This document shows positions 19,641 through 29,603 of a DNA stretch of 64,000 nucleotides, in pieces. The stretch's first letter is position 1. Every line of letters begins with the position of its first letter. The DNA is from Sinorhizobium mexicanum (GTDB taxonomy: Bacteria > Pseudomonadota > Alphaproteobacteria > Rhizobiales > Rhizobiaceae), in the NCBI RefSeq assembly GCF_013488225.1, contig NZ_CP041238.1, positions 2,939,501 to 3,003,500 on the forward strand, read 5' to 3'. Made by a program: the position numbers and the translations under genes. Under the pieces are notes generated by a model that was not told where the DNA came from, searched no databases, and was given only the letters and a program-made list of their open reading frames with translations.

Positions 19641-21119
19641 TCACAGCCCTCCCAATGCCTTGCGTACTTCCTCGTGGTCCGAGAACGGCAGCGTCACGGA
19701 ACCGATCGTCTGCCCTTCCTCATGTCCCTTGCCGGCGACGATCAGCGTGTCACCGCTTTTCAGCATCCCGACCGCAGTTCGGATCGCTTCGGCGCGGTCG
19801 CCGATTTCGGTCGCGCCCTTGGCCGCGGCCATGATCTCGGCGCGGATGACTTCGGGTACTTCCGAGCGCGGGTTGTCGTCGGTGACGATGACCACATCGG
19901 CAAGCCGCGTGGCGATCTCGCCCATAATCGGCCGCTTGCCCTTGTCGCGGTCGCCGCCGCAACCGAAAACGATAATGATCCGGCCGGTGGTGAAAGGCCG
20001 AACCGAGGTCAACACGTTCTCCAGCGCATCCGGCTTGTGCGCATAATCGACATAGGCGAGCGCGCCATCCTTCGTGTGCCCGACGAGTTCCAGGCGCCCG
20101 GACGCGCCCTGCAACTTCTCGAGCGCCGAAAAGGCGGCCTTGGCGCTGATGCCCGTGGACATGGCAAGGCCGGCGGCAACCAGCGCGTTGGCGATCTGGA
20201 AATCGCCGGCAAGCGGCACGTGGATTTCAAAGATATCGTCGCCGACATGCACCTCCGCCGACTGCTTGTGGCGGAAATGCTCGACGCGCTTCAATGTGAT
20301 GAATTCGCCCTTGCGTCCGACGGTGCGCACGTCCCGGCCCGCCTTGCGGGCGGCGGCGATCGCCTGGTCCGACCATTGGTCGTCGGCGAAGATCACCGCC
20401 GGCGCGCCCTTGGGCAGGAGGTTGGAGAAGAGGCGCATCTTCGAGGCCATGTAGTGTTCGACCGTCGGATGATAGTCCATGTGGTCGCGGCCGAGATTGG
20501 TGAAGGCGGCGGCGGCAAGCCGAACGCCGTCGAGCCGGCTCTGGTCGAGACCGTGGCTGGACGCTTCCATCGCCGCGTGCGTCACGCCGGCATCAGCGAG
20601 TTCCTTAAGCAGCTTGTGCAGTGAAACCGGGTCCGGTGTGGTCAGCGATCCATAGTCGTTGCGGCCAGGCGCCACGACGCCGGTCGTTCCGATCATCGCG
20701 GCAGAAAGGCCCGAATGGGCCCAGATCTGCCGGGTAAAGGAAGCGACGGAGGTCTTGCCGGCCGTGCCGGTCACCGCCACCATGGTTTCCGGCTGTCGAC
20801 CGTAGAATGCGGCGGCAGCCTTCGCCAGGAAACGACGCGGCTCCGACATTCCGAACACCGGCACACCGGCCTCGGCAACCGCACCAGCCACCGTGACCAC
20901 GGCCGCAGCGCCGCGCGAAAGGGCATCGGCGATATAAGCGGCACCATTCGCCTTCGTCCCGGCGACGGCGACGAAAAGGTCGCCTGGCTTGACCTGCCGG
21001 CTATCGGCCGTAATCCCGGCGATCTCGATATCCGAGGAAACGCCCTTCAGTTGCGCCGAAAGTTCCGGGAAAGCGGCTCCCGCCAGGTCCTTGATCTTCA
21101 TGAACTGCATGTCCCGCAT
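19641..21119 (-). CDS. murE: UDP-MurNAc-L-Ala-D-Glu--2,6-diaminopimelate ligase
   Basis: MurE adds the third stem residue. The 492-aa product has the Mur ligase layout: substrate domain with [19 protein letters not shown] loop GTAGKTS (118-124), the EASSHGL motif, and a C-terminal domain with DDNPRSE. The DNPR tetrad is the known marker for meso-diaminopimelate as substrate, as expected in a Gram-negative. Three possible starts lie at 21119, 21110 and 21101 (MKIKDLAG); the choice changes only six residues. It abuts murF. Confidence 0.97.
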   Translation of the reverse strand: MRDMQFMKIKDLAGAAFPELSAQLKGVSSDIEIAGITADSRQVKPGDLFVAVAGTKANGAAYIADALSRGAAAVVTVAGAVAEAGVPVFGMSEPRRFLAKAAAAFYGRQPETMVAVTGTAGKTSVASFTRQIWAHSGLSAAMIGTTGVVAPGRNDYGSLTTPDPVSLHKLLKELADAGVTHAAMEASSHGLDQSRLDGVRLAAAAFTNLGRDHMDYHPTVEHYMASKMRLFSNLLPKGAPAVIFADDQWSDQAIAAARKAGRDVRTVGRKGEFITLKRVEHFRHKQSAEVHVGDDIFEIHVPLAGDFQIANALVAAGLAMSTGISAKAAFSALEKLQGASGRLELVGHTKDGALAYVDYAHKPDALENVLTSVRPFTTGRIIIVFGCGGDRDKGKRPIMGEIATRLADVVIVTDDNPRSEVPEVIRAEIMAAAKGATEIGDRAEAIRTAVGMLKSGDTLIVAGKGHEEGQTIGSVTLPFSDHEEVRKALGGL

Positions 21120-21167
21120 CGATATCGATCCGCCGGATCGCGAATCGTTCGCATTCTCATTTCACGG

Positions 21168-22913
21168 TCAATAAGACACAAGCAAGGCAGAACCGTCTTC
21201 TCCAAATTTCGGTTCGACGCCGAGAAGCGGCGCGGAGCGGCTGATGATGTCGCGCACCATCGGCGCTGCGTTGGAGCCCGCGGTACGCCCGCCACCCTCG
21301 CCGGTCTTCGGCGCATCGATGAAGGTCAGCACGATGTATTTGGGATTGTCGATCGGGAATGCGGCGAGGAAGGCGTTGAAGTTCAGATCATGGGCGTAAC
21401 GGCCGTTAACCACCTTGTCGGCCGTGCCGGTTTTGCCGCCGACGTTGAAACCGGGAACGAGCGCCCGCTTGCCCGAGCCGGCAATGCCGTTCCAGCGAAG
21501 CAGGAAGCGCATGTCGTCACTTGTGCTCTTCTTGACGACCGCCGTCGCGAGGTCGTTTGCTTGCTCCTCCGTGCGCGGCAGGAAGGTCGGCGGAATGAGC
21601 TTGCCGCCATTGACCAGCGCAGCCCCGGCAACCGCCGTCTGCAATGGCGTCGTGGAGACGCCGTGGCCGAAGGAGATGGTGATCGAGTTGATCTTCTTCC
21701 ATTCGCGCGGCTGGGACGGTGTCTTGACCTCTGGAAGTTCCGTCGGCAGCTTCGAGAGAAGCCCGATGCGCGTAAGGAATTCCTTGTGTCCGGGAATGCC
21801 GATGAGGTCGGCGATCTTGGCCGTGCCGATGTTCGACGAGTACTGGAAGATCTCCGGCACCGTCAGCACGCGGCGCTTGCCGTGAAAATCCTTGATGGTG
21901 AAGCCGCCGATGCGGATCGGCGCCGACGCATCGAAGCTGTCGTTGAGCGTCACCTTGCCGGAGTCGAGCCCCATCGCGATCGTGAAGGTCTTGAAGGTGG
22001 ACCCCATCTCGAACGTGCCGTTCGACATGCGGTTCATCCAGCCTTCCTCGGCGCCTTCCGCCGGCTTGTTCGGGTCGTAGTCGGGGACCGAGGCCATTGC
22101 CAGCACTTCGCCGGTGTGGACGTCGAGCACGACGGCGCCGGCGGCGATCGCCTTGAAATTCGTCATGCCGGCCTCGATCACGTCGCGCACGATATTCTGG
22201 ACGCGCACATCGATCGAAAGCTTGACCGGCTCGAGTTTGGCATCGCTGGTCATGCCGATCGCAGCGAGGTCGGCAAGACCCTGGTTGTCGATGTAGCGCT
22301 CCATGCCGGCAACGCCGCGGTTGTCGATATTGACATGGCCGAGGATATGGGCGGCGGTCGGGCCGCCGGGGTAGAAGCGCCGCTTTTCCGGACGGAAGCC
22401 GACGCCGGGAATGCCGAGCGCCAGGATTTCGCTCTGCTGCTTCGGCGTCAGCTGCCGGCGCAGCCATTGGAAACGCGACTTCGACTTGAGTTTGTTGTAG
22501 ATCTCGCGAGCATTAAGATCGGGCAGAACCGTCGCCAGGCGCTCCACCGCTTCGTCGGCATCGACGATCTTGTGCGGCTCAGCATAGAGCGACACGGTGC
22601 GGATGTCGGTTGCGAGGATTTCGCCGTTGCGATCGAGGATGTCGGGACGCGAAGCCATCAGATTGTCGGCGCGCCCGATCGACGAAACGGTCTCCGGCTG
22701 CGCCATGCCGTACTGCACCAGTCGCCCGCCGATTACCGCATAGACGATGCCGAAGCTGGCAATGACGATCGCCACCCGGTTCTTGGCCTGGCTGGCGCTC
22801 TTCTTGCGCGCTCCCTGGATCGTGACGTTGACCCCATCGGATGGCCGGTTGTTGCCGCCCGCCGAGAAATGCGCCTTGCTCTTCAGCACCATGATACGGG
22901 AGAGAAACGACAT
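21168..22913 (-). CDS. ftsI: Septal peptidoglycan transpeptidase FtsI (PBP3)
   Basis: FtsI is the class B penicillin-binding protein that cross-links septal peptidoglycan with FtsW. The 581-aa product has one N-terminal membrane segment (about residues 45-63), the non-catalytic pedestal starting at DILDRNGEILATDI, and the transpeptidase domain. Its active-site motifs are all intact: STFK (Ser305, Lys308), SSN (359-361) and KTGT (494-497). The start ATG shares one base with the ftsL stop codon. It lies 48 bases upstream of murE. Confidence 0.97.
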   Translation of the reverse strand: MSFLSRIMVLKSKAHFSAGGNNRPSDGVNVTIQGARKKSASQAKNRVAIVIASFGIVYAVIGGRLVQYGMAQPETVSSIGRADNLMASRPDILDRNGEILATDIRTVSLYAEPHKIVDADEAVERLATVLPDLNAREIYNKLKSKSRFQWLRRQLTPKQQSEILALGIPGVGFRPEKRRFYPGGPTAAHILGHVNIDNRGVAGMERYIDNQGLADLAAIGMTSDAKLEPVKLSIDVRVQNIVRDVIEAGMTNFKAIAAGAVVLDVHTGEVLAMASVPDYDPNKPAEGAEEGWMNRMSNGTFEMGSTFKTFTIAMGLDSGKVTLNDSFDASAPIRIGGFTIKDFHGKRRVLTVPEIFQYSSNIGTAKIADLIGIPGHKEFLTRIGLLSKLPTELPEVKTPSQPREWKKINSITISFGHGVSTTPLQTAVAGAALVNGGKLIPPTFLPRTEEQANDLATAVVKKSTSDDMRFLLRWNGIAGSGKRALVPGFNVGGKTGTADKVVNGRYAHDLNFNAFLAAFPIDNPKYIVLTFIDAPKTGEGGGRTAGSNAAPMVRDIISRSAPLLGVEPKFGEDGSALLVSY

Positions 22914-23296
22914 CAGCGCGCCACCGATCCTGTTGCGATACCATCTGTCTTGATGACGGCGGCAACGCCGTCGTCAGCCGCCTTATCGCCTTCCGGTTGC
23001 GGCAGATCCGCTCTCAGCATCGGCAGTTCCTCGGGCCGCGCGAGTTGTGTCGAAGGGGTCGGCGCGAGTTGCAGGTCGGCGGCGAAGGCGCCCACGAGGC
23101 GCTCGAGCCGGTTCGGCTGCGTCAGCAGCGCCCAATCCGCCCTCAAGAGATCGATGGTGTCTTCCTCGAGCTTGATGGCAGCGTCCAGCCGGCGAACTTC
23201 TTCGCGCTTGTTCTCGGCCTGATGCTTGATTGTGTATGTGACGGTAGCAGCTGCCGTCATGACGACGATCAGGACAATGTCGAGCGTTCGCAGCAT
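22913..23296 (-). CDS. ftsL: Cell division protein FtsL-like
   Basis: FtsL is a small bitopic protein that bridges FtsB/FtsQ and FtsI. The 127-aa product has one membrane segment at residues 5-22 (LDIVLIVVMTAAATVTYTI), then a charged helical stretch (HQAENKREEVRRLDAAIKLE) that could form the coiled coil, and the ADWALLTQPNRLERL block shared by alphaproteobacterial FtsL. Sequence similarity in this family is weak, so the position between rsmH and ftsI carries much of the call. The C-terminal 40 residues look disordered. Confidence 0.9.
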   Translation of the reverse strand: MLRTLDIVLIVVMTAAATVTYTIKHQAENKREEVRRLDAAIKLEEDTIDLLRADWALLTQPNRLERLVGAFAADLQLAPTPSTQLARPEELPMLRADLPQPEGDKAADDGVAAVIKTDGIATGSVAR

Positions 23297-23302
23297 CTTC
23301 TC

Positions 23303-24328
23303 TTAGCCCCCCAGTTTCGCAAGGCTCGCCAGTTCCGGCAGATTGAAAATGGACAGATCGTTTCCCGGCGACGGGGCCTCCGTGCGGATGCCGGCCCTGA
23401 GCTTGGCAGACCGGGCGCGCGGATTGCGGGACGCTTCTTCCTCGCCGGCTGCAATCATAGGCTTGCCAACTGGCGTGAAGGTTGCGGCGCGTGCAGCAAC
23501 CATCGGCAGATGGCGGGATCCCGCCGCCTTGCCGGACCGGTCCTGGAAGAACGTCTTGACGATCCTGTCTTCGAGAGAATGGAAAGTGACGACCACAAGG
23601 CGCCCGCCGGGCTTCAGCACCCGCTCGGCAGCAAAAAGCGCATTGGCGAGCTCCCCGAGTTCTTCGTTGACGAAGATGCGCAGCGCCTGAAAGACGCGGG
23701 TTGCGGGATGGATCTTGTCCTTGGCCTTGCGTGGCGTCACGGTCTCGATGAGGCCCGCGAGGTCGCGCGTCGTTTCGAACGGCGCCTCAGTGCGGCGCTT
23801 CTCAATGGCGCGGGCGATGCGGCCCGCCTGCTTCTCCTCGCCGAGGAAGCCGAAGATGCGGATGAGATCCGAGACCTTGGCGCGGTTGACGACATCGGCA
23901 GCAGAGACACCGGAGGCCGACATGCGCATGTCGAGAGGCCCTTTCTTCTGGAAAGAGAAGCCCCGCTCGGCCTCGTCGATCTGCATCGAGGAAACCCCGA
24001 TATCGAGCACGACGCCATCGAGGCCCTCTGCCGGCGCATTTTCGGCGAGTTCCGAAAAACGGGAATGAACAAGCTTAAGCCGCCCATCGGAGGCAGCGAC
24101 AAGAGGTTGACCTGCGGCAATCGCCGTCGGATCGCGGTCGAGCGCGATCACGTCGGCGCCCGCCGTCAGGATGGCGGACGTATAACCGCCGGCCCCAAAC
24201 GTGCCATCGAGAATGATCTTGCCAGGCGCAGGTTCGAGGGCAGCGAGCACCTCGGTCAACAGGACGGGAATGTGACGAACCGGTCCGCCGCCGGCTTCAG
24301 AATCTCCGCCGCCTTGATCCGTCACCAT
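23303..24328 (-). CDS. rsmH: 16S rRNA (cytosine(1402)-N(4))-methyltransferase
   Basis: RsmH (MraW) methylates N4 of C1402 in the ribosomal P site. The 341-aa product starts [15 protein letters not shown]. It then shows [16 protein letters not shown], the SAM loop [48 protein letters not shown] and the C-terminal [13 protein letters not shown] motif, all diagnostic for MraW. The frame is open far upstream across mraZ, but nothing family-like precedes 24328. It follows mraZ by 14 bases. Confidence 0.97.
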   Translation of the reverse strand: MVTDQGGGDSEAGGGPVRHIPVLLTEVLAALEPAPGKIILDGTFGAGGYTSAILTAGADVIALDRDPTAIAAGQPLVAASDGRLKLVHSRFSELAENAPAEGLDGVVLDIGVSSMQIDEAERGFSFQKKGPLDMRMSASGVSAADVVNRAKVSDLIRIFGFLGEEKQAGRIARAIEKRRTEAPFETTRDLAGLIETVTPRKAKDKIHPATRVFQALRIFVNEELGELANALFAAERVLKPGGRLVVVTFHSLEDRIVKTFFQDRSGKAAGSRHLPMVAARAATFTPVGKPMIAAGEEEASRNPRARSAKLRAGIRTEAPSPGNDLSIFNLPELASLAKLGG

Positions 24329-24342
24329 TCCGCCTCTCCATT

Positions 24343-24783
24343 CTATTCCGGACGCAACCCCCGTTGCTTGCGCCCTTCCCGGGCCTCCGCCTGCGCCCTC
24401 GCAAACGCCTGCGGCTCCCAGAGCTGAAAATGATCGCCCCGTCCGACGAAAGTCACGTCGGTCGAGATGCCGGTGAAGTCGCGAATAAAATCCGTCACCA
24501 TCAACCGGCCCTCCGGGTCGAGCTTCACAAAGACGCCGCCCCCATGAACGAGGAGCGACATCTGGTTGGCGGCATCCGAGAACGGATCCTCTGCCGCCAT
24601 CTGCTTCTCGAACCGATCCAGAAGCTCCGGCCCACCGACGCTGATCGCCGGAAAGACGAAGTCCTGAAAGCAGTATAGCTCCCGGATGCCCCCATCCGAA
24701 AGCACGGCGCGGAACGCCGAAGGCACGGACACCCGCCCCTTTGCATCGATCCGGTTCGTAGCATGTGACAAGAAGCGGTTCAT
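24343..24783 (-). CDS. mraZ: Transcriptional regulator MraZ
   Basis: MraZ is the conserved first gene of dcw clusters. It is a ring-forming DNA-binding protein with two SpoVT/AbrB-like halves and, in E. coli, it represses its own operon. The 146-aa product has both half-motifs: [16 protein letters not shown] near residue 11 and [14 protein letters not shown] near residue 87. It is the promoter-proximal gene of mraZ-murB. Candidate target repeats lie about 180 bases upstream at 24960-24993. Confidence 0.96.
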   Translation of the reverse strand: MNRFLSHATNRIDAKGRVSVPSAFRAVLSDGGIRELYCFQDFVFPAISVGGPELLDRFEKQMAAEDPFSDAANQMSLLVHGGGVFVKLDPEGRLMVTDFIRDFTGISTDVTFVGRGDHFQLWEPQAFARAQAEAREGRKQRGLRPE

Positions 24784-24959
24784 GACGCGAAACGGCCGCC
24801 TCCGACTGACGGGCCACGATCATTGGCCCGCGCGAACACCTGCCTGCGCGCGCAAAAGACCCCCGCCGGACACAAGCGTGCCCGCCCGACCCTTCCGAGG
24901 AAGGAACCTTGGAATTTTGCGATGATGGGCCACGACGCGGCCCTTGCGCAGTACCATTA

Positions 24960-24993
24960 TGGGATAACATGGGACCATATGGGCGTCAATGGG
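24960..24993 (+). promoter_or_regulatory. Four TGGG boxes at 10-bp period (candidate MraZ operator)
   Basis: TGGG occurs at 24960, 24970, 24980 and 24990, exactly ten bases apart, read on the plus strand (so CCCA on the mraZ coding strand). MraZ is known to bind arrays of short TGGG-type direct repeats with about 10-bp period in its own promoter. The regular phase puts all four boxes on one face of the helix. The function is inferred from the match and from location upstream of mraZ. Confidence 0.7.
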
Positions 24994-25200
24994 AGAAGCT
25001 CGCAATAAGCCTCGCGAATGATCAAATATTGATAGGTTGTTAAGTTTAACAAAGGGTTACGATCGGGGATCCTAATCCCTTGGAATCTCGCGTGAAACCG
25101 CACGGCAGCAGCAATGGACGCGGGAGGCATTCGACTGCTGATTCGATCGAGAAATAGCGTCCCGCTTGAAATGCGGCTGCGAGCAGTGCGGGAAGAAAAA

Positions 25201-25604
25201 AGCCAGTTGGCCTGTAAGCCGGGTTCTGTATGGCCCCGCCCCCGGAGGAACGGAACGTGGCAGCCATTCATCTGGGACTGCGCTTGCGCGCAGCCTCTTG
25301 CAACCCACCCGGATGACGCGCCTGGAAACCGGCTGGGCGCTCGCGCACCCGTGTCATCCCTATTCGGTCTTGCTCCCGGTGGGGTTTGCCGTGCCGTCCA
25401 TGTTGCCATGTCCGCGGTGGGCTCTTACCCCACCCTTTCACCCTTACTCCGCAAGCGGAGCGGTTTGCTTTCTGTGGCACTTTCCCTAGGGTCGCCCCCG
25501 CCGGACGTTATCCGGCACCGTGTTTCCGTGGAGCCCGGACTTTCCTCCCCCCGCGGCCTTTCGGCACTTGCGGGGCGCGGCTGCCCGGCCAACTGGCAGA
25601 GGGG
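25201..25604 (-). ncRNA. rnpB: RNase P RNA (class A)
   Basis: The reverse strand carries the conserved P4 half GAGGAAAGTCCGGGCTC near the 5' end and ACAGAACCCGGCTTA near the 3' end. The terminal helix P1 forms between GCCAGTTGGCC (5') and GGCCAACTGGC (3'). Inside are GGGTGAAAGGGTG and ACCGCGGACATGGCAA-like core segments. This RNA is the catalytic subunit that matures tRNA 5' ends. The 3' end runs straight into TTTTTTC at 25195-25200, so P1 plus the U-run may terminate it. Ends are accurate to a few bases. It lies upstream of the division cluster on the same strand. Confidence 0.95.
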
Positions 25605-25668
25605 TCATTAGCCGACCGAAGCGGCAAGCGCCAGAAAAATCGACGCTTTCAGCCTACGCTTGCGCGGA

Positions 25669-26862
25669 TCAACGGTACGAAACCGCAAAGTCGGTTTCAT
25701 ATTCGGGGGCATCAAGATGCCCTTCCATGACGAGCGCGGCACCGAGCCGCCCGATCTCGTCGGAACTCTTCGCTGCCTGTCCATTGCCACCAGTCACCAC
25801 GGCGACGCGATGGCTCGCGAAGCCTATATAGGGATAGCCATGCCGCGTGAACGACGTGACGCAAGGCGCAAAATGCGTCGCAACAGGCTGAAGGTCCGGC
25901 ATCACCTCGGCGAGCAGTCCCCGCATATGATCGGCCGCGGGCCCGCTGCCGCCGTTGCGGAACCATTCCCTGACCGCCGGTTCGCTCGCAAGCACCCGGT
26001 CGATCGGATCGCCGCCGATCTTGATGTATTGTTTGCCGTCCGCATAGGCGACCGGCGGCAGCAGGTAATAGCTGCGCTCCTGCCGCGGCGCCGCGCCGAT
26101 CAGCGACGGCATGCCCGCGAAGCGGGCGAGGTCCTCGGCACCGACCTCGGCGAACAGCACCGTGCGCGCTTTCACACTTAGATCGATCGGCCGCGGCAGC
26201 AGCGTCTTCGACAGCGAGAAGCCGCCGGCCGCGACAAGGACACGCCTCGCACGAACCGTTTGGCCGTCGACAGTCGCAACAGCGACTTGATCGGAATGTT
26301 CATCGACGGAAGCCACCTCGGAACGGATGACCCGCGCGCCCGCTCTTTCCGCAAGCAGCGTCTGCGCCCGCACCAGCGCCCGGGGGTTGATGTGGCCCGC
26401 GCCGCGCGCCTCATGGATACCGCCATAGCCTTGCGGAAAACGGAACCAGGGAAAGCGCTGAGCGAGAGCATCGCCGGAAATCAGCGGCGCCTCGACGCCG
26501 AGCCTGTCCCGAGCGTGCGCGACCTTATCCAGATAGTCGAATTCACCGCCAGGCGCCGGTGCTGCGATCAGGCAGCCAACCTCCGCATAGAAGTCGATGC
26601 CGCTCTCGGCGGCGATCACCCCGTAGCGGTCGATCGAACGGCGGGCAAGACGGGCCCAGACCGGATCTTCGTCGATCGTGCGGGTAATGCGGGCATTGTC
26701 GTAGTGGCTGGCGAAAACACCGCCGTGGTTGGCCCAATCTTCCGGCTCGTCCGGGCCGATGAGCACGACACTTGCGCCGGCGATGCTCAAATACCGCGCG
26801 GCCGCAGCGCCCATCATTCCCTTGCCGACGACGGCGAAATCAACGCTTTCCGACATGCCCAT
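25669..26862 (-). CDS. FAD-dependent oxidoreductase, DAO family (sarcosine oxidase-like)
   Basis: The product (397 aa, or 395 from the second ATG at 26856) begins with a Rossmann dinucleotide motif, DFAVVGKGMMGAAAARYL (GxGxxG), followed by VVLIGPDE. The DAO fold is supported by the substrate-domain stretch HINPRALVRAQTLL, the second FAD segment RRVLVAAGGFS and the C-terminal VVTGGNGQAAKSSDEIG that closes the flavin site. The layout is like monomeric sarcosine oxidase and N-methyl amino acid oxidases, so an amine or imino acid is the likely substrate, but it cannot be named. It stands alone on the minus strand, just upstream of rnpB. Confidence 0.85.
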   Translation of the reverse strand: MGMSESVDFAVVGKGMMGAAAARYLSIAGASVVLIGPDEPEDWANHGGVFASHYDNARITRTIDEDPVWARLARRSIDRYGVIAAESGIDFYAEVGCLIAAPAPGGEFDYLDKVAHARDRLGVEAPLISGDALAQRFPWFRFPQGYGGIHEARGAGHINPRALVRAQTLLAERAGARVIRSEVASVDEHSDQVAVATVDGQTVRARRVLVAAGGFSLSKTLLPRPIDLSVKARTVLFAEVGAEDLARFAGMPSLIGAAPRQERSYYLLPPVAYADGKQYIKIGGDPIDRVLASEPAVREWFRNGGSGPAADHMRGLLAEVMPDLQPVATHFAPCVTSFTRHGYPYIGFASHRVAVVTGGNGQAAKSSDEIGRLGAALVMEGHLDAPEYETDFAVSYR

Positions 26863-27048
26863 CCCCGACGGTTCACTTCGCCGGGAATAACATGCCGCAA
26901 AAGCAATCGCACCGAATTCCTTCGGGAATTAACGCTGTGCCGGAACGCAAGACCTTTCCGGCCACGTCCTTGGACCGGGATCGATCCAAGGCAAGTTATG
27001 GGTCAGTTCGGGGACGGAACCGCCCCCACGGAACCGACGATTCAGCCC

Positions 27049-27582
27049 TTAGTTCAGGATGCTCTGAACCTTGCCGCAATAGCGCTTCGATACCGGGTTC
27101 ATGCGCGTGGCGGCGTGGCCGGCATTGTATTTCAGGATGGTGCCGCAGGTTGAGCCGTCCGAAAGCTCCTGCGCCTTCGCCAGATACATCATGCCGAACT
27201 TGATGTTGGTTTCCGGATCGTAGAGGCCCTTGGCGGAACCGGAATAGCCCATCATGCGGGCAGTGGCGGGCTTGATCTGCATCAGCCCGATCTCGCCGGA
27301 GGTGCCACGCGCATCCGGGTCGAAGTTGCTTTCGATTTGAACGACGGCGTGAGCGAGGCCGGCGGGGACGCCAAATTGCTTGGCGTAGGACTGGATGAGG
27401 ATCGTATATTGCGAGCCCGTCGACAGGGATAGGTCGGGCTTCGGATACCCTGTTGTTCTGGTCACTGACTGAAGCGAAGAGGTCTTGATGGTTTTGTCGA
27501 CATCCCCTGCATACGACATACCCATCCCGGCGAAGGACATGCCAAAGCATGCCGCCACCGCAGCAACAGACGATATTCTCAT
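27049..27582 (-). CDS. Small periplasmic lytic transglycosylase (SLT domain)
   Basis: The 177-aa product has an N-terminal signal peptide (residues 1-26, ending near SYAGDVD) and a single SLT domain from about residue 60. The domain shows YAKQFGVPAGLAHAVVQIES with the catalytic Glu (IES), the GEIGLMQIKPATARMMGY block and YNAGHAATRM. It should cleave the MurNAc-GlcNAc bond and form 1,6-anhydroMurNAc. Two cysteines near the C-terminus (CGTIL, YCGKV) could form a disulfide. It is monocistronic by spacing. Similar small SLTs in rhizobia are housekeeping or secretion-associated; nothing here points to a secretion system. Confidence 0.88.
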   Translation of the reverse strand: MRISSVAAVAACFGMSFAGMGMSYAGDVDKTIKTSSLQSVTRTTGYPKPDLSLSTGSQYTILIQSYAKQFGVPAGLAHAVVQIESNFDPDARGTSGEIGLMQIKPATARMMGYSGSAKGLYDPETNIKFGMMYLAKAQELSDGSTCGTILKYNAGHAATRMNPVSKRYCGKVQSILN

Positions 27583-27810
27583 TTAGTTTGAAGTCTCCGG
27601 TCTGGGGAACCGCTCGCAGCAGCGCACCCCGCCGCCACGACCGAATTTCCCGATCGTTTTTATTGACAAAAGAGCGGCGCGGTCGCGCTGCATCCCCTGC
27701 AGTTGATGCAGGGAAAATGAAGGGGCCATCATGGTAAACATGTGGCAACACAAAAAAATCGCGCAAGAAAGTGGTGAGCGCGCTAAATTAGCGCCCCCAA
27801 AAATCGTCGC

Positions 27811-28575
27811 CTAAAGGCTGAGATTCGGGAGGGCGGAAAGTAGACGATGAAGCGTGTCGATGGTCGAAACATCGGCGATTCCGTCCACCCTCGCCTGACG
27901 AAAATGTCGCTGGAATGCGGCCACCGCGCCTTCTGTCTTCTCACAGAAATCGCCTGTTACTTCAATCCCATAGCCGTAGAGGGACAACAGCGACTGAATC
28001 GCCTCGACCGGCTGCCCGCGGTCGCCGCGCTGGAAAAACCGGCCGCCGCCGACGGGCGCCGGTTCCACCCAGTGGCCGACCCCCTTGGCGTGCAGCGCAT
28101 GCCAGGGAAATTTTTCTCCCGGATCGACCTTGCGAATCGGTGCAACATCGCTGTGCGCAAGGACCCTTTCCGGGGCGATGGACCAGCGCTCGCCACAGTC
28201 CCGACACAATTCGGCGACCGCTTCGATCTGTGCTTCAGGGAAGTCCGGCAGCCCGCCCGGATGGCCGGCATTGGCGATCTCGATGCCGATCGAACAGGAG
28301 TTGATGTCCGTCTCGCCCTTCCAGAAGCTCTTGCCCGCGTGCCAGGCACGCCGCTCCTCCGCGACAAGCTGGTCGATCCGGCCATCCTCATGAACGAAAT
28401 AATGGCTGGAGACCTGGCTTTCCTCGCGGCAAAGCCAGTCGAGGGCCGAAGCGGCGGTCTCCATGCCGGTATAGTGCAGCAGGATCATATCCGGGCTGCG
28501 CCCGCCCGCCCGCTCACCGTGATTGGGCGACGGCAGCAGGCGTGCACCGGGAAAATCGCACGTCTTCGCTGTCAT
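27811..28575 (-). CDS. N-acetylmuramoyl-L-alanine amidase with peptidoglycan-binding domain
   Basis: The 254-aa product is an Amidase_2 (AmpD/AmiD-type) zinc amidase. It has MILLHYTGMETAASALDWL with the first zinc His, SSHYFVHEDGRIDQLV, AWHAGKSFWKG, SIGIEIAN, and the second His site VLAHSDVAPIRKVDPG. A PG_binding_1 domain follows from about residue 180 (GQPVEAIQSLLSLYGYGIE ... AFQRHF). No signal peptide is visible, so it may act on recycled muropeptides in the cytosol or be exported otherwise. The start overlaps the stop of the upstream DnaJ/TerB gene by four bases, so the two are one transcript. Confidence 0.92.
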   Translation of the reverse strand: MTAKTCDFPGARLLPSPNHGERAGGRSPDMILLHYTGMETAASALDWLCREESQVSSHYFVHEDGRIDQLVAEERRAWHAGKSFWKGETDINSCSIGIEIANAGHPGGLPDFPEAQIEAVAELCRDCGERWSIAPERVLAHSDVAPIRKVDPGEKFPWHALHAKGVGHWVEPAPVGGGRFFQRGDRGQPVEAIQSLLSLYGYGIEVTGDFCEKTEGAVAAFQRHFRQARVDGIADVSTIDTLHRLLSALPNLSL

Positions 28576-29279
28576 GCCGCGCGGCGTTCTTTTTCGATTG
28601 CCTCATAGGCTGCGTTGAGCGCCGCCATGCGATCGTTGGCGATCGCATGAAACTCTTCCGGTACGCCCTGCGCCACCAGCATGTCCGGATGGTTCTCGGA
28701 CACCAGCACGCGATAGCGCCTGCGGATCTTGGCGAAATCGTCCTTCGGCGACACGCCCAGCACCTCATACGGATCGCGTCCCGTGAGATGGACATGGCGC
28801 GTCATGATGCGCTGGAAATGCTCTTCGTCCATCTTGAAGATCTCCGCGACCCGCATGAGGAACGCGAGTTCCTTATCATGCACGGCGCCATCGGATTTCG
28901 CGATATGGAAGAGCCCGTCGATGATGTCCTCGAGGATCGGGCAGTTCTTTTCGCAGGACGAGCACAGCGACGCCATCTTTTCGGCATAGGCCTCATAGCC
29001 CGCAACGTCCTGACGCGCGAGGTTGTAGAGACGCGCAACGTTCTGCGCCTGATCCGCGGGAAATTTGAAGATATCGCGGAAGGCGGCAACCTCGGTCTCG
29101 CTGACGATACCGTCCGCCTTCGCCATCTTCGCCGAAAGCGCGATCATCGCGACCGAGAACGCGACCTTGCGCCGTGTTTCCGGGTCCCCTTCAAAAAGGG
29201 TGCGAACGGCCTCGACCACGCCCGCGAGCGCATTGCCTGTGGCCGTGACGATTTTCAGCAGGCTGTCCCAGAATGACAT
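28572..29279 (-). CDS. TerB / J-domain protein (DjlA-like)
   Basis: The 235-aa product starts MSFWDSLLKIVTATGNA. A TerB-like helical domain covers about residues 40-150 (VAMIALSAKMAKADGIVSETE ... IAKSDGAVHDKELAFL, two acidic repeats that may bind metal). A J domain closes the protein from about residue 165 (DPYEVLGVSPKDDFAKIRRR, then ENHPD). The usual HPD tripeptide that stimulates DnaK is present. E. coli DjlA has the same order but carries an N-terminal membrane anchor, which is weak or absent here. It is the first gene of a two-gene unit with the amidase. Confidence 0.88.
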   Translation of the reverse strand: MSFWDSLLKIVTATGNALAGVVEAVRTLFEGDPETRRKVAFSVAMIALSAKMAKADGIVSETEVAAFRDIFKFPADQAQNVARLYNLARQDVAGYEAYAEKMASLCSSCEKNCPILEDIIDGLFHIAKSDGAVHDKELAFLMRVAEIFKMDEEHFQRIMTRHVHLTGRDPYEVLGVSPKDDFAKIRRRYRVLVSENHPDMLVAQGVPEEFHAIANDRMAALNAAYEAIEKERRAA

Positions 29280-29603
29280 ATGTGCGATTTTTCCCTGTCC
29301 ACCACGCAGCATGACCCGATGTGGTGGCGAAATGCAAGCGGCCGATCGCCGGAAACACCACGGATGACGTACTTGTGATGGCCCCTCAATAAATCATATA
29401 GCCGTAAATCTCAACCTATTTCGAAGTATAGTCGCGTCGACGAGTCGACATCAGACGGCACGGACTTTTTGAAGCATCCACAGGCCTGTCATTTAACTTC
29501 CATCGGATTTGCGCTAGACCACGATGTCCTTGAATGAGCAAGGACCATGAACATGACCGGCTCCGCTGAGCCGTTGCCAGTGCCGAATCGCCGAGGAGGA
29601 ACC
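29280..29603. promoter_or_regulatory. Divergent region between the J-domain gene and pfp
   Basis: This 324-base gap has no credible gene. It must hold promoters for both directions. The stretch 29385-29440 is AT-rich (CTCAATAAATCATATAG), and 29594-29600 carries GGAGGAA, the ribosome site for pfp. I saw no recognisable operator or hairpin. Confidence 0.4.

Noticed and set aside
24926..24929. A fifth TGGG near the MraZ boxes
   Set aside because: It is out of phase with the 10-bp array (34 bases away), so it is likely incidental.
23303..24970. A 555-residue version of RsmH starting inside or upstream of mraZ
   Set aside because: The extra N-terminal 214 residues are the out-of-frame reading of mraZ and its leader. 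Family similarity starts at 24328.
25114..25611. Plus-strand open frames over 25.1-25.7 kb
   Set aside because: This segment is the RNase P RNA gene on the minus strand; the conserved RNA core explains the sequence.
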